NCBI GenBank assembly: GCA_000309945.1
Contig: CM001633.1
Span: 3,979,912-4,043,911, forward strand
Direction: 5' to 3'
DNA length: 64,000 nt
Source of the DNA: Leptolyngbyaceae cyanobacterium JSC-12
Lineage (GTDB): Bacteria; Cyanobacteriota; Cyanobacteriia; Leptolyngbyales; Leptolyngbyaceae
A program made the position numbers and the translations under genes. The notes beneath the pieces were generated by a model. The model saw only the letters and a program-made list of their open reading frames with translations. It searched no databases and was not told the origin of the DNA. Shown one piece after another: positions 27,603 to 36,937 of the stretch (within the stretch, counting starts at the first letter, position 1; each line of letters begins with the position of its first letter).

Positions 27603-29173
27603 TGCTTGAAATTCTTCCACGCCCTCAACAGATCGATCAGTATCAACTCAACATGTGGGTTGACGAGTCCATTTGGGGACATCGGCTTTACGATGAGCAG
27701 ACTCCGTGGCTTTGTATTCTGGAAATGCTCTGCATTACCCAATCAGAAGCAAGCAACGGACGGGCCTTTGTGGAGAGCCAGCCGAACGACCTTAGATACG
27801 AAATCTATCCGCGCCTCTATCTTCGTAATATCTTGTTCAACAACCCTCACATTGAGGCGATCGCCACAGAGGGGTTGGATGACAACGAGCGATGGCAGAT
27901 GTGGATGGATGCTATCGCTAGTAATGTGGGCGGGCTAGCTTCACCTGACTTTAGCTACCTGAAATCCCGTTTTGAATCCTTCAAAGACTTTGCGGAAATC
28001 GTCAAATTCCTTCAATCAAGTGCCATTGAGGGCGATAGTAACAAACGATGGAGTTCTAAATTCGTTTTTCCATACGGTCCAGACTGCCTGTATGAAGACC
28101 TAAGGGTAACGGGCGAGAAAGTGACAAATGATCGTCGCTTCTTTGGAAGAACGGGCGAACTTTTATATCTCATGCTGTGTCGGAGCGGGCGGGGCGAGAA
28201 AATTCTTTCCCATTTAGAAAATACCGGAATTATTACCCACAACTACTCCAGTGCGTATCGAGGCTCCAAATGGAATCAGCTAGTCCTTGCGCTTCAATCT
28301 CCTGCGGATCGAAGCGCACCCAGAACCAGTGGCAGTCCACCCTATCTTCCCTATGAGAAGCTGCCCGAATATGAACAACTAGCTGACGACTGGCTCAATA
28401 TCTTACGTTGCGATCTACCCGACTACGATTCCCTGCCTTACATTGTCACCATTACTGGGTTGCACCTGATTATCTATCTGTTAAGCCGCGCCAAGGCGAC
28501 ATTGGGTGAGTCTACCCCACCACAGTTTGTGTTAGAAATTGTCGCGCCTAAGAAAACAACAGTGCGTGATTTAGCTTCTGACGAATTTCAGAGGAACAAC
28601 AATCTGCCTCAACAGGCGATTGAATACACCATTCGTAGTATCGCTGATTCACCAGAGTGGCAGGCGTGCCTCAACTCCCATACTCCAATTGAAGATGCGA
28701 TCGAATTGCTACACAAGCGTTTTGCCTGGTCTGCAAAAGACGACGATTTAGATGGTTCAGGTTCACCAGCGGATCTTTTAAATTCGCTACGGGAAAGGGC
28801 AGTCAAGCGGCATCAGCAACACCTCGGCAAGTTTCATGGAACTTGGTCACGCGAAATCGGCTTGTCCTCCAGTCGGGGCAGCCGTCGCACTCGCTATGCA
28901 CCGACTGATTCCTTGCTGAGGACGTTGGTGCTCGCCTCTGTACCGACTCGGATGGAGTTTCAGGAGTTTTTGGCGAAACTGCATCAGAAATATGGGTTCA
29001 TCATTGGCGATCGCCAAGCCACAGATTTGATCAACTCCGGTGATGCGGATCGCGAAGATTTTGTAGCCAATGCCGAACGGCTTGAACGTCGTCTTGCCAG
29101 TATTGGGTTACTCAAACGTCTTTCCGATGCTTGTGCCTACGTTCAAAATCCCTTTGCCTCGGAGGTGAGATAA
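27602..29173 (+). CDS. sspG: DptG/SspG-like protein of phosphorothioation-dependent restriction
   Basis: 523-aa protein with no P-loop and no motif I can assign to an enzyme family. It begins MLEILPRPQQIDQYQLNMW and has a conserved-looking TPWLCILEMLCI segment, GRTGELLYLMLCRS and a C-terminal basic SRGSRRTRYAPTDSLL region. Identification as the DptG/SspG position rests on size (DptG ~400-500 aa) and on being the middle gene between the DptF-like and DptH-like genes. Both junctions are one-base TAATG overlaps, indicating strict co-expression. Confidence 0.65.
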   Translation: MLEILPRPQQIDQYQLNMWVDESIWGHRLYDEQTPWLCILEMLCITQSEASNGRAFVESQPNDLRYEIYPRLYLRNILFNNPHIEAIATEGLDDNERWQMWMDAIASNVGGLASPDFSYLKSRFESFKDFAEIVKFLQSSAIEGDSNKRWSSKFVFPYGPDCLYEDLRVTGEKVTNDRRFFGRTGELLYLMLCRSGRGEKILSHLENTGIITHNYSSAYRGSKWNQLVLALQSPADRSAPRTSGSPPYLPYEKLPEYEQLADDWLNILRCDLPDYDSLPYIVTITGLHLIIYLLSRAKATLGESTPPQFVLEIVAPKKTTVRDLASDEFQRNNNLPQQAIEYTIRSIADSPEWQACLNSHTPIEDAIELLHKRFAWSAKDDDLDGSGSPADLLNSLRERAVKRHQQHLGKFHGTWSREIGLSSSRGSRRTRYAPTDSLLRTLVLASVPTRMEFQEFLAKLHQKYGFIIGDRQATDLINSGDADREDFVANAERLERRLASIGLLKRLSDACAYVQNPFASEVR

Positions 29174-32100
29174 TGCAGACCATTGAACTGATTGGTCAAG
29201 TTGCGGCTGACTTCCTGAAACGCTCAATTCAAATCGACGAGACGAATGAGGGAGTAGCCCGGTTTCTGCTAAATCGCCTCACCGCCCAGCAGGTTGCTGC
29301 TGTCTGCCAAACCATTCTCCATGATTCCGAATTTGCCCCGCTCATCAAAATTCAAGTTCCACGAGATCTCGTGGCAGGCTTCGGCTTACCTGACGAAATT
29401 TTGACTGATGAGCGCACAGTTCACCTGCGTCACTCAGCTTGCGATCGCCCTGCACTACTGCTAGCTAACATCAGCGACGATCAAGCCCAATCTCTGAATG
29501 ACATTACCTCGGTTGGCGCTCAAGAACTGAAGGGACAGATTGAGTGCTGGATTAACCTGGCTGCCAAAGACCTAGCAATTCCTGCTGAGCAAATTGAATA
29601 CTGGCGTAAAGCCTTAAATGGACTCCAGAGAGTCGGCACACCCAGCTTGGAAAATTTCGCAGAATACATTGTTCAAACGCGATCGCGCATCCTTGAAGAA
29701 AGCCTTCCAGTCATTGATGCACTGGGATGGGCACTCCCCGCTTTGCGGCTTTCCCGTGATTCTGGCTACTTTCGTGCCATCCCTGAAACTCAATTAGGAC
29801 AAACCCAACGCTGGGAAAAGCTATTTCAGCAAGCCTTTGCGAAACGTGCGTGCTTACTGCTGAAGCAAACCCCCAGCCGCAAACCAATCGATGAGCAGGA
29901 TCTTCAAACTGCCTTTGACAAGGTGAAGGATGACATTCCTGCGATCGCCCATCCTACGATTCAGTCCTTTATTGGCAGTTCTGCTGGCTGGACTCTTGAA
30001 GCTGAAGCCCTTTCTAAGTTTGAGTGGGAATCAGATAACATCAACACGCTGTTCTCTGGGCTACAAGCTCAAAAGACAGACATTGCTTCTCTCACCCTAG
30101 ATTTCTTTAATGATGAGTATCCCGATACCTTAACGGAGTCAGAAACACAGTACATCAACGCTTTGAAAAAGCGCAATAAACGTGAGGCGCTAGACGAGGA
30201 TCGGGAATTTTATGACGCACACCGTCAGGAACTTGAAGGCGATCGCAAACTCAAAGCAAAGTGGGATAAATTCGTCTACGGGCAGCCGATTGAGTGTACA
30301 GATTTTTTAATTGGCTTACTACAAGCCTTCGAGCGGCTTTTTGACCAGGCAGAAACAGTTGCCAGCGTCAGATCTCTCAAGATTGAAACCCAGAAAAAGG
30401 CCTCTAGAAGCAAATGGCTGGAACTCAATGCTGATGTGGGTCGATATTTCTGCACCCGCTACCGAGGCATTGAACAACTGACAGCCCCTCACATCGAATG
30501 GGAGACTCACTGGCTGTTCAAATACGATGTCCTGCTAAAGGAATCTCAGAAGAAGGCAAAGTACCGCGAGAATACTTCTACCGCAAAAACTGCGACAGAA
30601 ATCAAATTTTATGTCGAGATGCGGGATAACGCCCAGGCTTTAGTTGCTAAGACTCAACTGGTCTGGCGCTGCAATCCAAATTCAATTGGGATGGAATTGG
30701 GCAACGACCTGGAACGGCTGCTCAAAGATTCACCTTTCCAACTCTCTCAGGTATCAAGAGAACTAGTCAGTAAGAAAGGGCGGTTACAGGGGATTGCTCT
30801 GTCAGACGTTGGCACTCTGATGGCGGCCTATCGCCAAGATCGAGGTTCCTTGGTCAGTAAGTACGATCGCAAGAGCGACCTCGACAAAATCCTTTCTACA
30901 AAGCTTGACCAAGCCGTAAACAAAGACAAACGCCTCTCGAAAGAAGCGGCTGAAGCAATCACCGCCGCCTGGAAAACATTTGCAGAACGATATAGGGCAG
31001 CGATCGCCAGTTTCACCAATGAAGGGCAAGGTCTTGCCAGTCCAGACCTGTTGCACCAGTGTGAAGCCTATGGCGACCTACTCAAGACTGTTTTAGAACA
31101 CGTCAAAGGCGATCTCAATCGCATTGACTTCTACCAACCCATCTTGCACTTGGGCTGCATCCGCGTTGAACGCGGTAAACCCGCGGCCATCATTGCTCCT
31201 TGGCATCCACTGCGATTAGCTTCTCTAGCCGTCAAAGCCCGCCAATTAGCAGGACTCCTTCGGTACATCATCTCTACACCAGAGGTCAACTTTGGCGATT
31301 CCCGCCTATTCTTCACTGATTTACGGAACGAACTCGATCATCCTTACTATCCTGAGGTCTGTGTTGGCTACCAGGGGCAGCAGTTCGAATTGCTGTCTGT
31401 GTCTGATACGGTCAACGACTACAGTTTGATGGAGCGTCCCACACAGGACGAGAGCGATCGCACGACTAACGAAAATCCTGCTGAAGCAGCCGATCGACTG
31501 CTGGGGATCATCCGCCGCTACGTAGAATTGCTGCCCCATGAGAAAACAAATCTGAGCGTCGTTCTGTACCAAACCGACTCGATCAAACTGCCTCAAGCGA
31601 TTGTCAACAAGCTAAGTGAAGAACTGCAAGACGATCGAGAAGAAGTACGTTGTCAGGTTATCTTGCGCCATCGCAATAGACAAAAACTCGCTCAACTTTA
31701 TGAGCAGATGTTGGAAAGCTCTGACGCTGACCCCGATGCCTTTATTGCCAGTGAGGTTTCTCAAGACTTTATGGCAAGGCTGCGGATCTCAGTCATGTCC
31801 AACGACGTTCCTTCCACAACCCCGACAGAAGGCAAATTTGCCGATATTGTGTTTCTGCAAGATGCAATCTCCCGGCAGGCGAAAGTGGTTTGGCAGCCTT
31901 CACCGTTTGACAGCAACACAGCCGAAATCTTAATCCATTCTCCTGCTCGTTGGGCACGGAAACGCCCGTCTGCTAAAGACGAACTTAAATCCACCGTTTA
32001 TCTCACTTGTCCCAAGCAGACGGCAGTGGGTCAAGCCTACCTCGATATGGTGTACAGCCTGATTCAAGGTGAAGATTGCTCTCCTGACCAGCATTTCCTA

Positions 32101-34473
32101 CCTGCCCGTCAAATCTCCTTCCAAGACGAAACTACAAGGACAACTTTTGACGAAAGCCACTGTTTAGGGGAGTGGGTAGTCAATTATGATGATTTGTTGG
32201 AACGACGACAACTCGTTAACCAGGGCGTAAAGGTCATTCGCTATCAACAGAACCGTACCGATGAGCGAAACTTCCTCGTCTCTTCGGACGCATCTCTGAA
32301 TGTACTCAAGGTGCTGGTCAGAAAACGCTTAGAAGCCTTGAATCTGGGTTTGGAAAGTAACAGAATTGACACACTGGTAGAACGCCTAATCAATGAAGCT
32401 AATGCTGTTTCTGGTGACATCGTGTTACGAGCCGCAAAATGCGGCAGATTCGCCAGCGAGCTAATAGGCGTTGTTTTAAGTAAAGCTTTGATCACAGCAG
32501 AAATGGGAGCGCAAAACCCGATCGGCTGGTACTTCCTAGATGACTACGCTTCCTGGTTAGGGCAAAAAGAAGGTCAAATTGCTGACATTATGGCAATTTC
32601 GCCCCAGTATGTTGATGGTGAACCGATCCTAAAAGTCATTATTTCTGAGGCAAAATACGTTGATGTAGCGGGCTTGGCTGACGCTCGCAAGACTTCACAG
32701 AACCAACTCCGGCAAACAGTCGATCGCATTGCAAATGCCCTCTTTATCAGTCCAGGTCGTCTTGACCGTGACCTTTGGCTATCTCGCCTCAGCGATCTTC
32801 TCCTCGATGGCATTGAATTTAGTTCCAATAACAAACTGAACATTGAACAGTGGCGCGAACAAATCCGCTCAGGGACGCTTCGGATTGATTTATCTGGCTA
32901 CTCTCAAGTATTTGTATCGGGAACGAATGAGAGCAATGTGGAAGGAGAGCGATCGCCCATTCCCAAAGTGGAACGCTGCTTCCAAGAAGTGTTCGATCGA
33001 GAAGCTGTCCGCAAGCTGGTTCTGGCTTACGAATCAGGGCAACCACTCCTTCCTATAAGGGAACAGCTTGGTGACGACAAACCCTGGATAGTAGCTGAAG
33101 CATTACAACCCGCGGATCGAGTTACATGGGTTTTAGAAATTGGGAAAGTAGAAGCAGCAACGAATCCTCCGACAACACCTGCAAAAGTTAATCCGCCTGA
33201 AAATCCCGACAGTCCTCTTCAGCCAACCCTGACTGATCAGCCATTTGAACCTGAAACTACTATCTCTCCGGGTGCCTCCCCTATTGAAGGTGTAGATAGT
33301 TGGGCGAGTCCAGCACTGGTTTCCTGGTTGCAGCAGGGACAAGCACAGACCAATCAAGGCGATGCAGCGGCAGAAAAATGGCTGGAGGAAGTGGCTGGAA
33401 AACTGCGGACGGCTCTATTGGGATATAATTTGCAAGCCAAAATTGAAGGGAAGCGCCTGACTCCAAACGCAGCAATCGTTCGATTCAAAGGCTCAGACAA
33501 TTTGAAGCTGGATGACATCGAGAAGAAGCAATCACAACTCTTAACCACTCACTCCCTAAACGTTATTAGCGTTTATGGTCAGCCTGGTCAAATTGTTGTC
33601 ACCGTTGCCCGTCCCCAGCGTCAAACGATTTCTCTGCGCGAAGTGTGGGCAAAACGAAAAATCAATCGATCGCCTTCGGGTGTTAACCTCAGCTTTGTTA
33701 TTGGGGTTAAGGAACTCGATGGTGAACTGCTCTACCTCAATCTAGGCAGTAGTTTCGAGAATTTAGAACAACACGCTCCACATACGCTGATTGCTGGAGC
33801 TACAGGTAGTGGTAAGTCGGTTCTGTTGCAAAACCTCCTTCTCGATATTTGTGCGACGAACTCTCCCAAGCTGGCAAAAATCTATCTAATCGATCCCAAA
33901 ATGGGCGTTGATTATGCCAACATCAGCGACCTACCTCATCTCAAAGAAGGGATCATTATTGATCAAGATCGCGCGATCGAGGTTTTGGAGTTTCTGGTTA
34001 AAGAAATGGACGACCGATACCGCAATTTTCTTCCTCAAAAGGCGAAATCCTTGCAGGACTACAACAGTAAAGTGCCTGAACAGGATAGGCTTCCGGTACT
34101 ATGGCTAGTTCATGATGAATTTGCTGAGTGGATGCTGGTCGATGAATATAAAGCAAGGGTATCAGCAGCAGTACAACGTTTAGGGGTAAAAGCAAGAGCC
34201 GCAGGAATTTATCTTATCTTTGCTGCCCAACGTCCTGATGTGAATGTCCTTCCGGTGCAGCTTCGAGACAATTTAGGAAATCGTTTAATCCTAAGAGTCG
34301 AGAGTGTCGGCACTTCAGAAATTGTACTGGGTCAAAAAGGAGCAGAAAAGCTTTTAGGAAAAGGACATCTAGTTGCCCGCCTGACCAATCAATCTGATCT
34401 CATTTATGCTCAGGTGCCATTTTTGACGGATGAAGAGATGGCTGCGATCACTGAAATTATTAAACAGCAGTGA
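29173..34473 (+). CDS. sspH: DptH/SspH-like large protein with C-terminal FtsK/HerA-type ATPase
   Basis: 1766-aa protein. The N-terminal ~1450 residues show no recognised catalytic motif. The C-terminal ~250 residues form an FtsK/HerA-type motor: HTLIAGATGSGKSVLLQNLL (Walker A near residue 1540), LIDPKMGVDYANI, and LWLVHDEFAEWM (Walker B near residue 1645), then RAAGIYLIFAAQRPD. This layout and length match DptH. It would translocate along or open DNA in the restriction complex (inferred). The ATG at 29173 overlaps the sspG stop. An IS element is inserted exactly at the stop codon, and the target duplication restores TGA, so the protein is unchanged. Confidence 0.82.
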   Translation: MQTIELIGQVAADFLKRSIQIDETNEGVARFLLNRLTAQQVAAVCQTILHDSEFAPLIKIQVPRDLVAGFGLPDEILTDERTVHLRHSACDRPALLLANISDDQAQSLNDITSVGAQELKGQIECWINLAAKDLAIPAEQIEYWRKALNGLQRVGTPSLENFAEYIVQTRSRILEESLPVIDALGWALPALRLSRDSGYFRAIPETQLGQTQRWEKLFQQAFAKRACLLLKQTPSRKPIDEQDLQTAFDKVKDDIPAIAHPTIQSFIGSSAGWTLEAEALSKFEWESDNINTLFSGLQAQKTDIASLTLDFFNDEYPDTLTESETQYINALKKRNKREALDEDREFYDAHRQELEGDRKLKAKWDKFVYGQPIECTDFLIGLLQAFERLFDQAETVASVRSLKIETQKKASRSKWLELNADVGRYFCTRYRGIEQLTAPHIEWETHWLFKYDVLLKESQKKAKYRENTSTAKTATEIKFYVEMRDNAQALVAKTQLVWRCNPNSIGMELGNDLERLLKDSPFQLSQVSRELVSKKGRLQGIALSDVGTLMAAYRQDRGSLVSKYDRKSDLDKILSTKLDQAVNKDKRLSKEAAEAITAAWKTFAERYRAAIASFTNEGQGLASPDLLHQCEAYGDLLKTVLEHVKGDLNRIDFYQPILHLGCIRVERGKPAAIIAPWHPLRLASLAVKARQLAGLLRYIISTPEVNFGDSRLFFTDLRNELDHPYYPEVCVGYQGQQFELLSVSDTVNDYSLMERPTQDESDRTTNENPAEAADRLLGIIRRYVELLPHEKTNLSVVLYQTDSIKLPQAIVNKLSEELQDDREEVRCQVILRHRNRQKLAQLYEQMLESSDADPDAFIASEVSQDFMARLRISVMSNDVPSTTPTEGKFADIVFLQDAISRQAKVVWQPSPFDSNTAEILIHSPARWARKRPSAKDELKSTVYLTCPKQTAVGQAYLDMVYSLIQGEDCSPDQHFLPARQISFQDETTRTTFDESHCLGEWVVNYDDLLERRQLVNQGVKVIRYQQNRTDERNFLVSSDASLNVLKVLVRKRLEALNLGLESNRIDTLVERLINEANAVSGDIVLRAAKCGRFASELIGVVLSKALITAEMGAQNPIGWYFLDDYASWLGQKEGQIADIMAISPQYVDGEPILKVIISEAKYVDVAGLADARKTSQNQLRQTVDRIANALFISPGRLDRDLWLSRLSDLLLDGIEFSSNNKLNIEQWREQIRSGTLRIDLSGYSQVFVSGTNESNVEGERSPIPKVERCFQEVFDREAVRKLVLAYESGQPLLPIREQLGDDKPWIVAEALQPADRVTWVLEIGKVEAATNPPTTPAKVNPPENPDSPLQPTLTDQPFEPETTISPGASPIEGVDSWASPALVSWLQQGQAQTNQGDAAAEKWLEEVAGKLRTALLGYNLQAKIEGKRLTPNAAIVRFKGSDNLKLDDIEKKQSQLLTTHSLNVISVYGQPGQIVVTVARPQRQTISLREVWAKRKINRSPSGVNLSFVIGVKELDGELLYLNLGSSFENLEQHAPHTLIAGATGSGKSVLLQNLLLDICATNSPKLAKIYLIDPKMGVDYANISDLPHLKEGIIIDQDRAIEVLEFLVKEMDDRYRNFLPQKAKSLQDYNSKVPEQDRLPVLWLVHDEFAEWMLVDEYKARVSAAVQRLGVKARAAGIYLIFAAQRPDVNVLPVQLRDNLGNRLILRVESVGTSEIVLGQKGAEKLLGKGHLVARLTNQSDLIYAQVPFLTDEEMAAITEIIKQQ

Positions 34474-34478
34474 GAAAC

Positions 34479-35932
34479 ACGACTTGGCAAGTTACCCAGA
34501 AAGGAAAAAGATAAGCAGAAAATGTAGGAGACGTTAGCCGTAGCCGTATCATGCTGCCCTTTGTCGCTGTGCCATCGACGATTGCTCAAGAGTTTGGGAA
34601 ATATCGAGACCTGTTCTGCCGAGGCGCAGGCTTTGAGCAGGTGAGTCGCTATGTGACCGGATTGCTGTTGAGTGAGAACAAAACCTTGCAAGGGATTGCC
34701 GGACAATGGGTAGCAGGTGGGGAGGTCGGCGGACGAAGAGCGATGCACGCAGCGGTGTTTGAGGCGGGCTGGAGGAGTTCAGAGTTAATGTCCCATCATC
34801 GTGCTGTGATAGCCAAAGAGCATCAGGGGCGAGGGCGAGAAGTCATCAGTCTGGATTGGACGCTCAGCCATCACGATTGGGGCAAGCAGATCTTTGGGGT
34901 GAAGCGATCCTATGATTATGTGGAACATCGGATGAGTTGCTTTCAAACGGTGGTGACGGCGACGATTGCGAACCGCCACCTAATTGATGGGATTGACGTG
35001 GTGGTGCAGTTTCCAGATTTTTCAGTGGCAGAACGGGAGTATCTGAAGGTGACGGCAAAATCCCACTATGACGATTTAGACCAAGTGCGAGAACGACTGA
35101 TTGAGATGTTGCATTATCACAAGAATCGATTGGAGTATCGCAAACGCACCGAGATTGCCGTCGAGATTGTGCGCCAAGTGGAAGCGGAAGGACAATTTCC
35201 CACCGCCGATTATGCGTTTGACAATGGGGTGTTGACTGTTGAGTTAACCACCATGATTGAGTCCGCAGGAAAACACTGGGTGAGTGAAGTTGAAAGTTCT
35301 CGCAACATCTTGTGGAATGACCAATGGCAACGGGTAGATGCGATTGGTTTAGAACTCAGAATCCATCACCCAGAGAGCTTTCGCCCGATTCAAGTCACTT
35401 GCCGCAACGGCGAAACGAAACCGATTTGGGCATTTACCAAAGTCGTGCGCCTCAAGAAGTTTGGACGCAAGCGATTGGTCATCGTCCACGAGCAAGCAGA
35501 TTTACAAGACCCACCTCGCTTCCTGCTCACCGATGCGTTGCATTGGGAAAGTGGGCGAGTCATGCAGACTTGGAGTTATCGATGGTCCTGCGAGGTCTTT
35601 CATGAGGTGAGCAAACAGCACACCGGGCTAGAGTCGGCTCAGGTGCGGAACGAGGAAGCGGTCAACCGTCACTTCCGTCTTAGTTGCGTGGCGCAGTCGA
35701 TTCTGCAACGGACTGCCTGTTCTGGCGCACAATCTGAACGATTTGAGTTTGCTCAAGGCAAGCAAACGGTGGGACAGAAGCTCTATACCCTCACTCGTCA
35801 AGCCTTTGATGATTTGCTGCAATTCATTGTGACGCGATGTTCTCACGGACATACAAATGAACAGATTTTACAAGCTCTCCTCCCCAGTTGATTGGCGATC
35901 GTTTTTTCTACTTCGGTAACTTGCCAAGTTGT
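34479..35932 (+). mobile_element. Insertion sequence, copy 1 (1454 bp, 9-bp target duplication)
   Basis: Ends are ACGACTTGGCAAGTTACC on the left and the inverted match GGTAACTTGCCAAGTTGT on the right, 17 of 18 bases pairing. GTGAGAAAC occurs directly outside both ends (34470-34478 and 35933-35941), a 9-bp target duplication. It encodes one transposase. The target is the sspH stop codon. Family IS4-like or related, judged by the DDE transposase and 9-bp duplication. Confidence 0.92.
34551..35891 (+). CDS. DDE transposase, IS4/IS701-like
   Basis: 446-aa transposase. Probable catalytic residues: D102 in VISLDWTLSHHD, a second D in the ADYAFDNGVLT segment near 222, and a glutamate in the YRWSCEVFHEVSKQHTGLE segment near 350-365, the YREK-like block of IS4-group enzymes. 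It is identical in sequence to the copy at 40494-41834, so both insertions are recent. The frame is intact. Confidence 0.85.
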   Translation: MLPFVAVPSTIAQEFGKYRDLFCRGAGFEQVSRYVTGLLLSENKTLQGIAGQWVAGGEVGGRRAMHAAVFEAGWRSSELMSHHRAVIAKEHQGRGREVISLDWTLSHHDWGKQIFGVKRSYDYVEHRMSCFQTVVTATIANRHLIDGIDVVVQFPDFSVAEREYLKVTAKSHYDDLDQVRERLIEMLHYHKNRLEYRKRTEIAVEIVRQVEAEGQFPTADYAFDNGVLTVELTTMIESAGKHWVSEVESSRNILWNDQWQRVDAIGLELRIHHPESFRPIQVTCRNGETKPIWAFTKVVRLKKFGRKRLVIVHEQADLQDPPRFLLTDALHWESGRVMQTWSYRWSCEVFHEVSKQHTGLESAQVRNEEAVNRHFRLSCVAQSILQRTACSGAQSERFEFAQGKQTVGQKLYTLTRQAFDDLLQFIVTRCSHGHTNEQILQALLPS

Positions 35933-35974
35933 GTGAGAAACCCTACGGGGACTTCCTAACCTATAATTCGGGGC

Positions 35975-36181
35975 ATGAACGAGCGTGCAAATACGCTCTC
36001 CAAGCCTATCTATCTGGACTACCACGCTACAACTCCGGTTGATCCCAGAGTTGTTCAGAAGGTGCTGTGCAACACATAACTGAAGAGTTCGGTAACGCTA
36101 GCGGCACTGACCATAAGTAAAGCAATCGTGCAGAAGCCCCATCAGCCAAGCTGTTAACAGGTTGCAGATTTAAGCGATGCT
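35975..36181 (+). pseudogene. sspA (cysteine desulfurase) 5' remnant, frameshifted
   Basis: Begins ATG with [20 protein letters not shown] and PVDPRVVQ, the exact N-terminus of a NifS/IscS-type desulfurase. A frameshift then gives a TAA at codon 35. The other frame continues with [14 protein letters not shown] and NRAEA, equivalent to the first ~65 residues of the intact gene at 39194. It lies right after the IS, so before that insertion sspA followed sspH by about 40 bases. It appears to be the original sspA position, now dead. Confidence 0.8.
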
Positions 36182-36339
36182 GAAATCGAGTCGATTATGC
36201 TGGCACATCCCTTTGAAAAATTCTAGCGGCGCAAGTTCATTCGGCGACTTAAAGAACTGACACTGCTCAAGTTTGACCCGGCCCTCTGGCGTAGCCTCAC
36301 TAACACCGATAAAGCCCACCTCCAGCCTCGCTGAAACCA
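36182..36339 (+). other. Decayed reading frame of unknown family
   Basis: A frame running out of the sspA remnant reads DLSDAEIESIMLAHPFEKF, a stop, then RRLKELTLLKFDPALWRSLT and NTDKAHLQ before another stop. The last words recur at 37738 as [20 protein letters not shown], fused to another sspA 5' piece. I do not recognise the family; it seems to be the tail of a gene whose intact form is absent here. Confidence 0.35.
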
Positions 36340-36361
36340 CCCTGCTAAAATACTATCAAGC
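36340..36361. repeat. 22-bp direct repeat left of ParE-type module
   Basis: CCCTGCTAAAATACTATCAAGC, identical to 36890-36911. The two copies bracket the toxin-antitoxin operon. A near match (CCCTGATAAAATACTATCAA) is present at about 37775-37794. Confidence 0.85.
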
Positions 36362-36378
36362 TCTAGAAGCAACTTTGA

Positions 36379-36645
36379 CTAAGGAAAATACCGATACATT
36401 TGCCTCCGATGCAGTACACGAATGAAGGTAATTACACCTTCATCTTCAGTAAAACCAATCCGATAGTCACTCACCCGGACACGATAATAGCTTCCCTCTG
36501 TCTTAAGTTTCTTAAGATTGCCAATATCCAAAAGATTTTCAGCATGCTCAACTTCTTCGATCACAGCTTTGATTTTTACAAGCAAATCTTAATCTCGAAT
36601 TTTGACAAGATCTTTCTCAAAACTTTTTCTAAACTCAACTTTCAC
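36379..36645 (-). pseudogene. RelE/ParE-type toxin, in-frame stop at codon 19
   Basis: From a GTG at 36645 the frame reads KVEFRKSFEKDLVKIRD, then TAA at codon 19 (36589-36591), then DLLVKIKAVIEEVEHAENLL, KKLKTEGSYYRVRVSDYRIG and RVLHRRQMYRYFP. This is the whole RelE/ParE fold apart from the stop, including the C-terminal YR..Y residues. The GTG overlaps the antitoxin stop (GTGA). A restart at the TTG right after the stop or the ATG-less segment is conceivable but would lack the first strand and helix. Confidence 0.82.
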
Positions 36646-36851
36646 CCGTTTGGCTCCAAAAGTTGAAAGATAGCCTCACGACTAACCAGAGGCGTGGTTT
36701 CACCTTCCGCGATCGCCCGTTCCATTGCCATATCTTCAATGATTTCTGCCAGAAATTCAGAAATCTCTTCGTGATTGTCACGAATTAACTCAACAATTGC
36801 AGTCTTTAAAATTTCCTTCAGTTGCTCTTGATTTAAAGTCATTTCAGACAT
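36642..36851 (-). CDS. Antitoxin of a RelE/ParE-type module
   Basis: 69-aa acidic protein: MSEMTLNQEQLKEILKTAIV, then IRDNHEEISEFLAEIIEDMA and a C-terminal EGETTPLVSREAIFQLLEPNG. The composition and helix pattern fit the small antitoxins paired with RelE/ParE toxins in cyanobacteria. The ATG at 36851 follows a GGAGGTGG ribosome site. It is intact, while the coupled toxin has a premature stop. Confidence 0.72.
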   Translation of the reverse strand: MSEMTLNQEQLKEILKTAIVELIRDNHEEISEFLAEIIEDMAMERAIAEGETTPLVSREAIFQLLEPNG

Positions 36852-36889
36852 TACCACCTCCACTCAAACTCAATTAACTGACTAAAACG

Positions 36890-36911
36890 CCCTGCTAAAA
36901 TACTATCAAGC
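36890..36911. repeat. 22-bp direct repeat right of ParE-type module
   Basis: Identical partner of 36340-36361. Together they suggest that the toxin-antitoxin operon was inserted with, or by recombination at, this short sequence. Confidence 0.85.
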
Positions 36912-36937
36912 CATAGACCCTTAGCGTTTCTGCCGCC

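Noticed and set aside
19882-34473. Double-strand Dnd phosphorothioation system (DndBCDE with DptFGH)
   Set aside because: No DndD- or DndE-like gene is present, the PAPS-reductase-like protein is short, and the DUF4007 plus large ATPase pair fits SspB-SspC instead.
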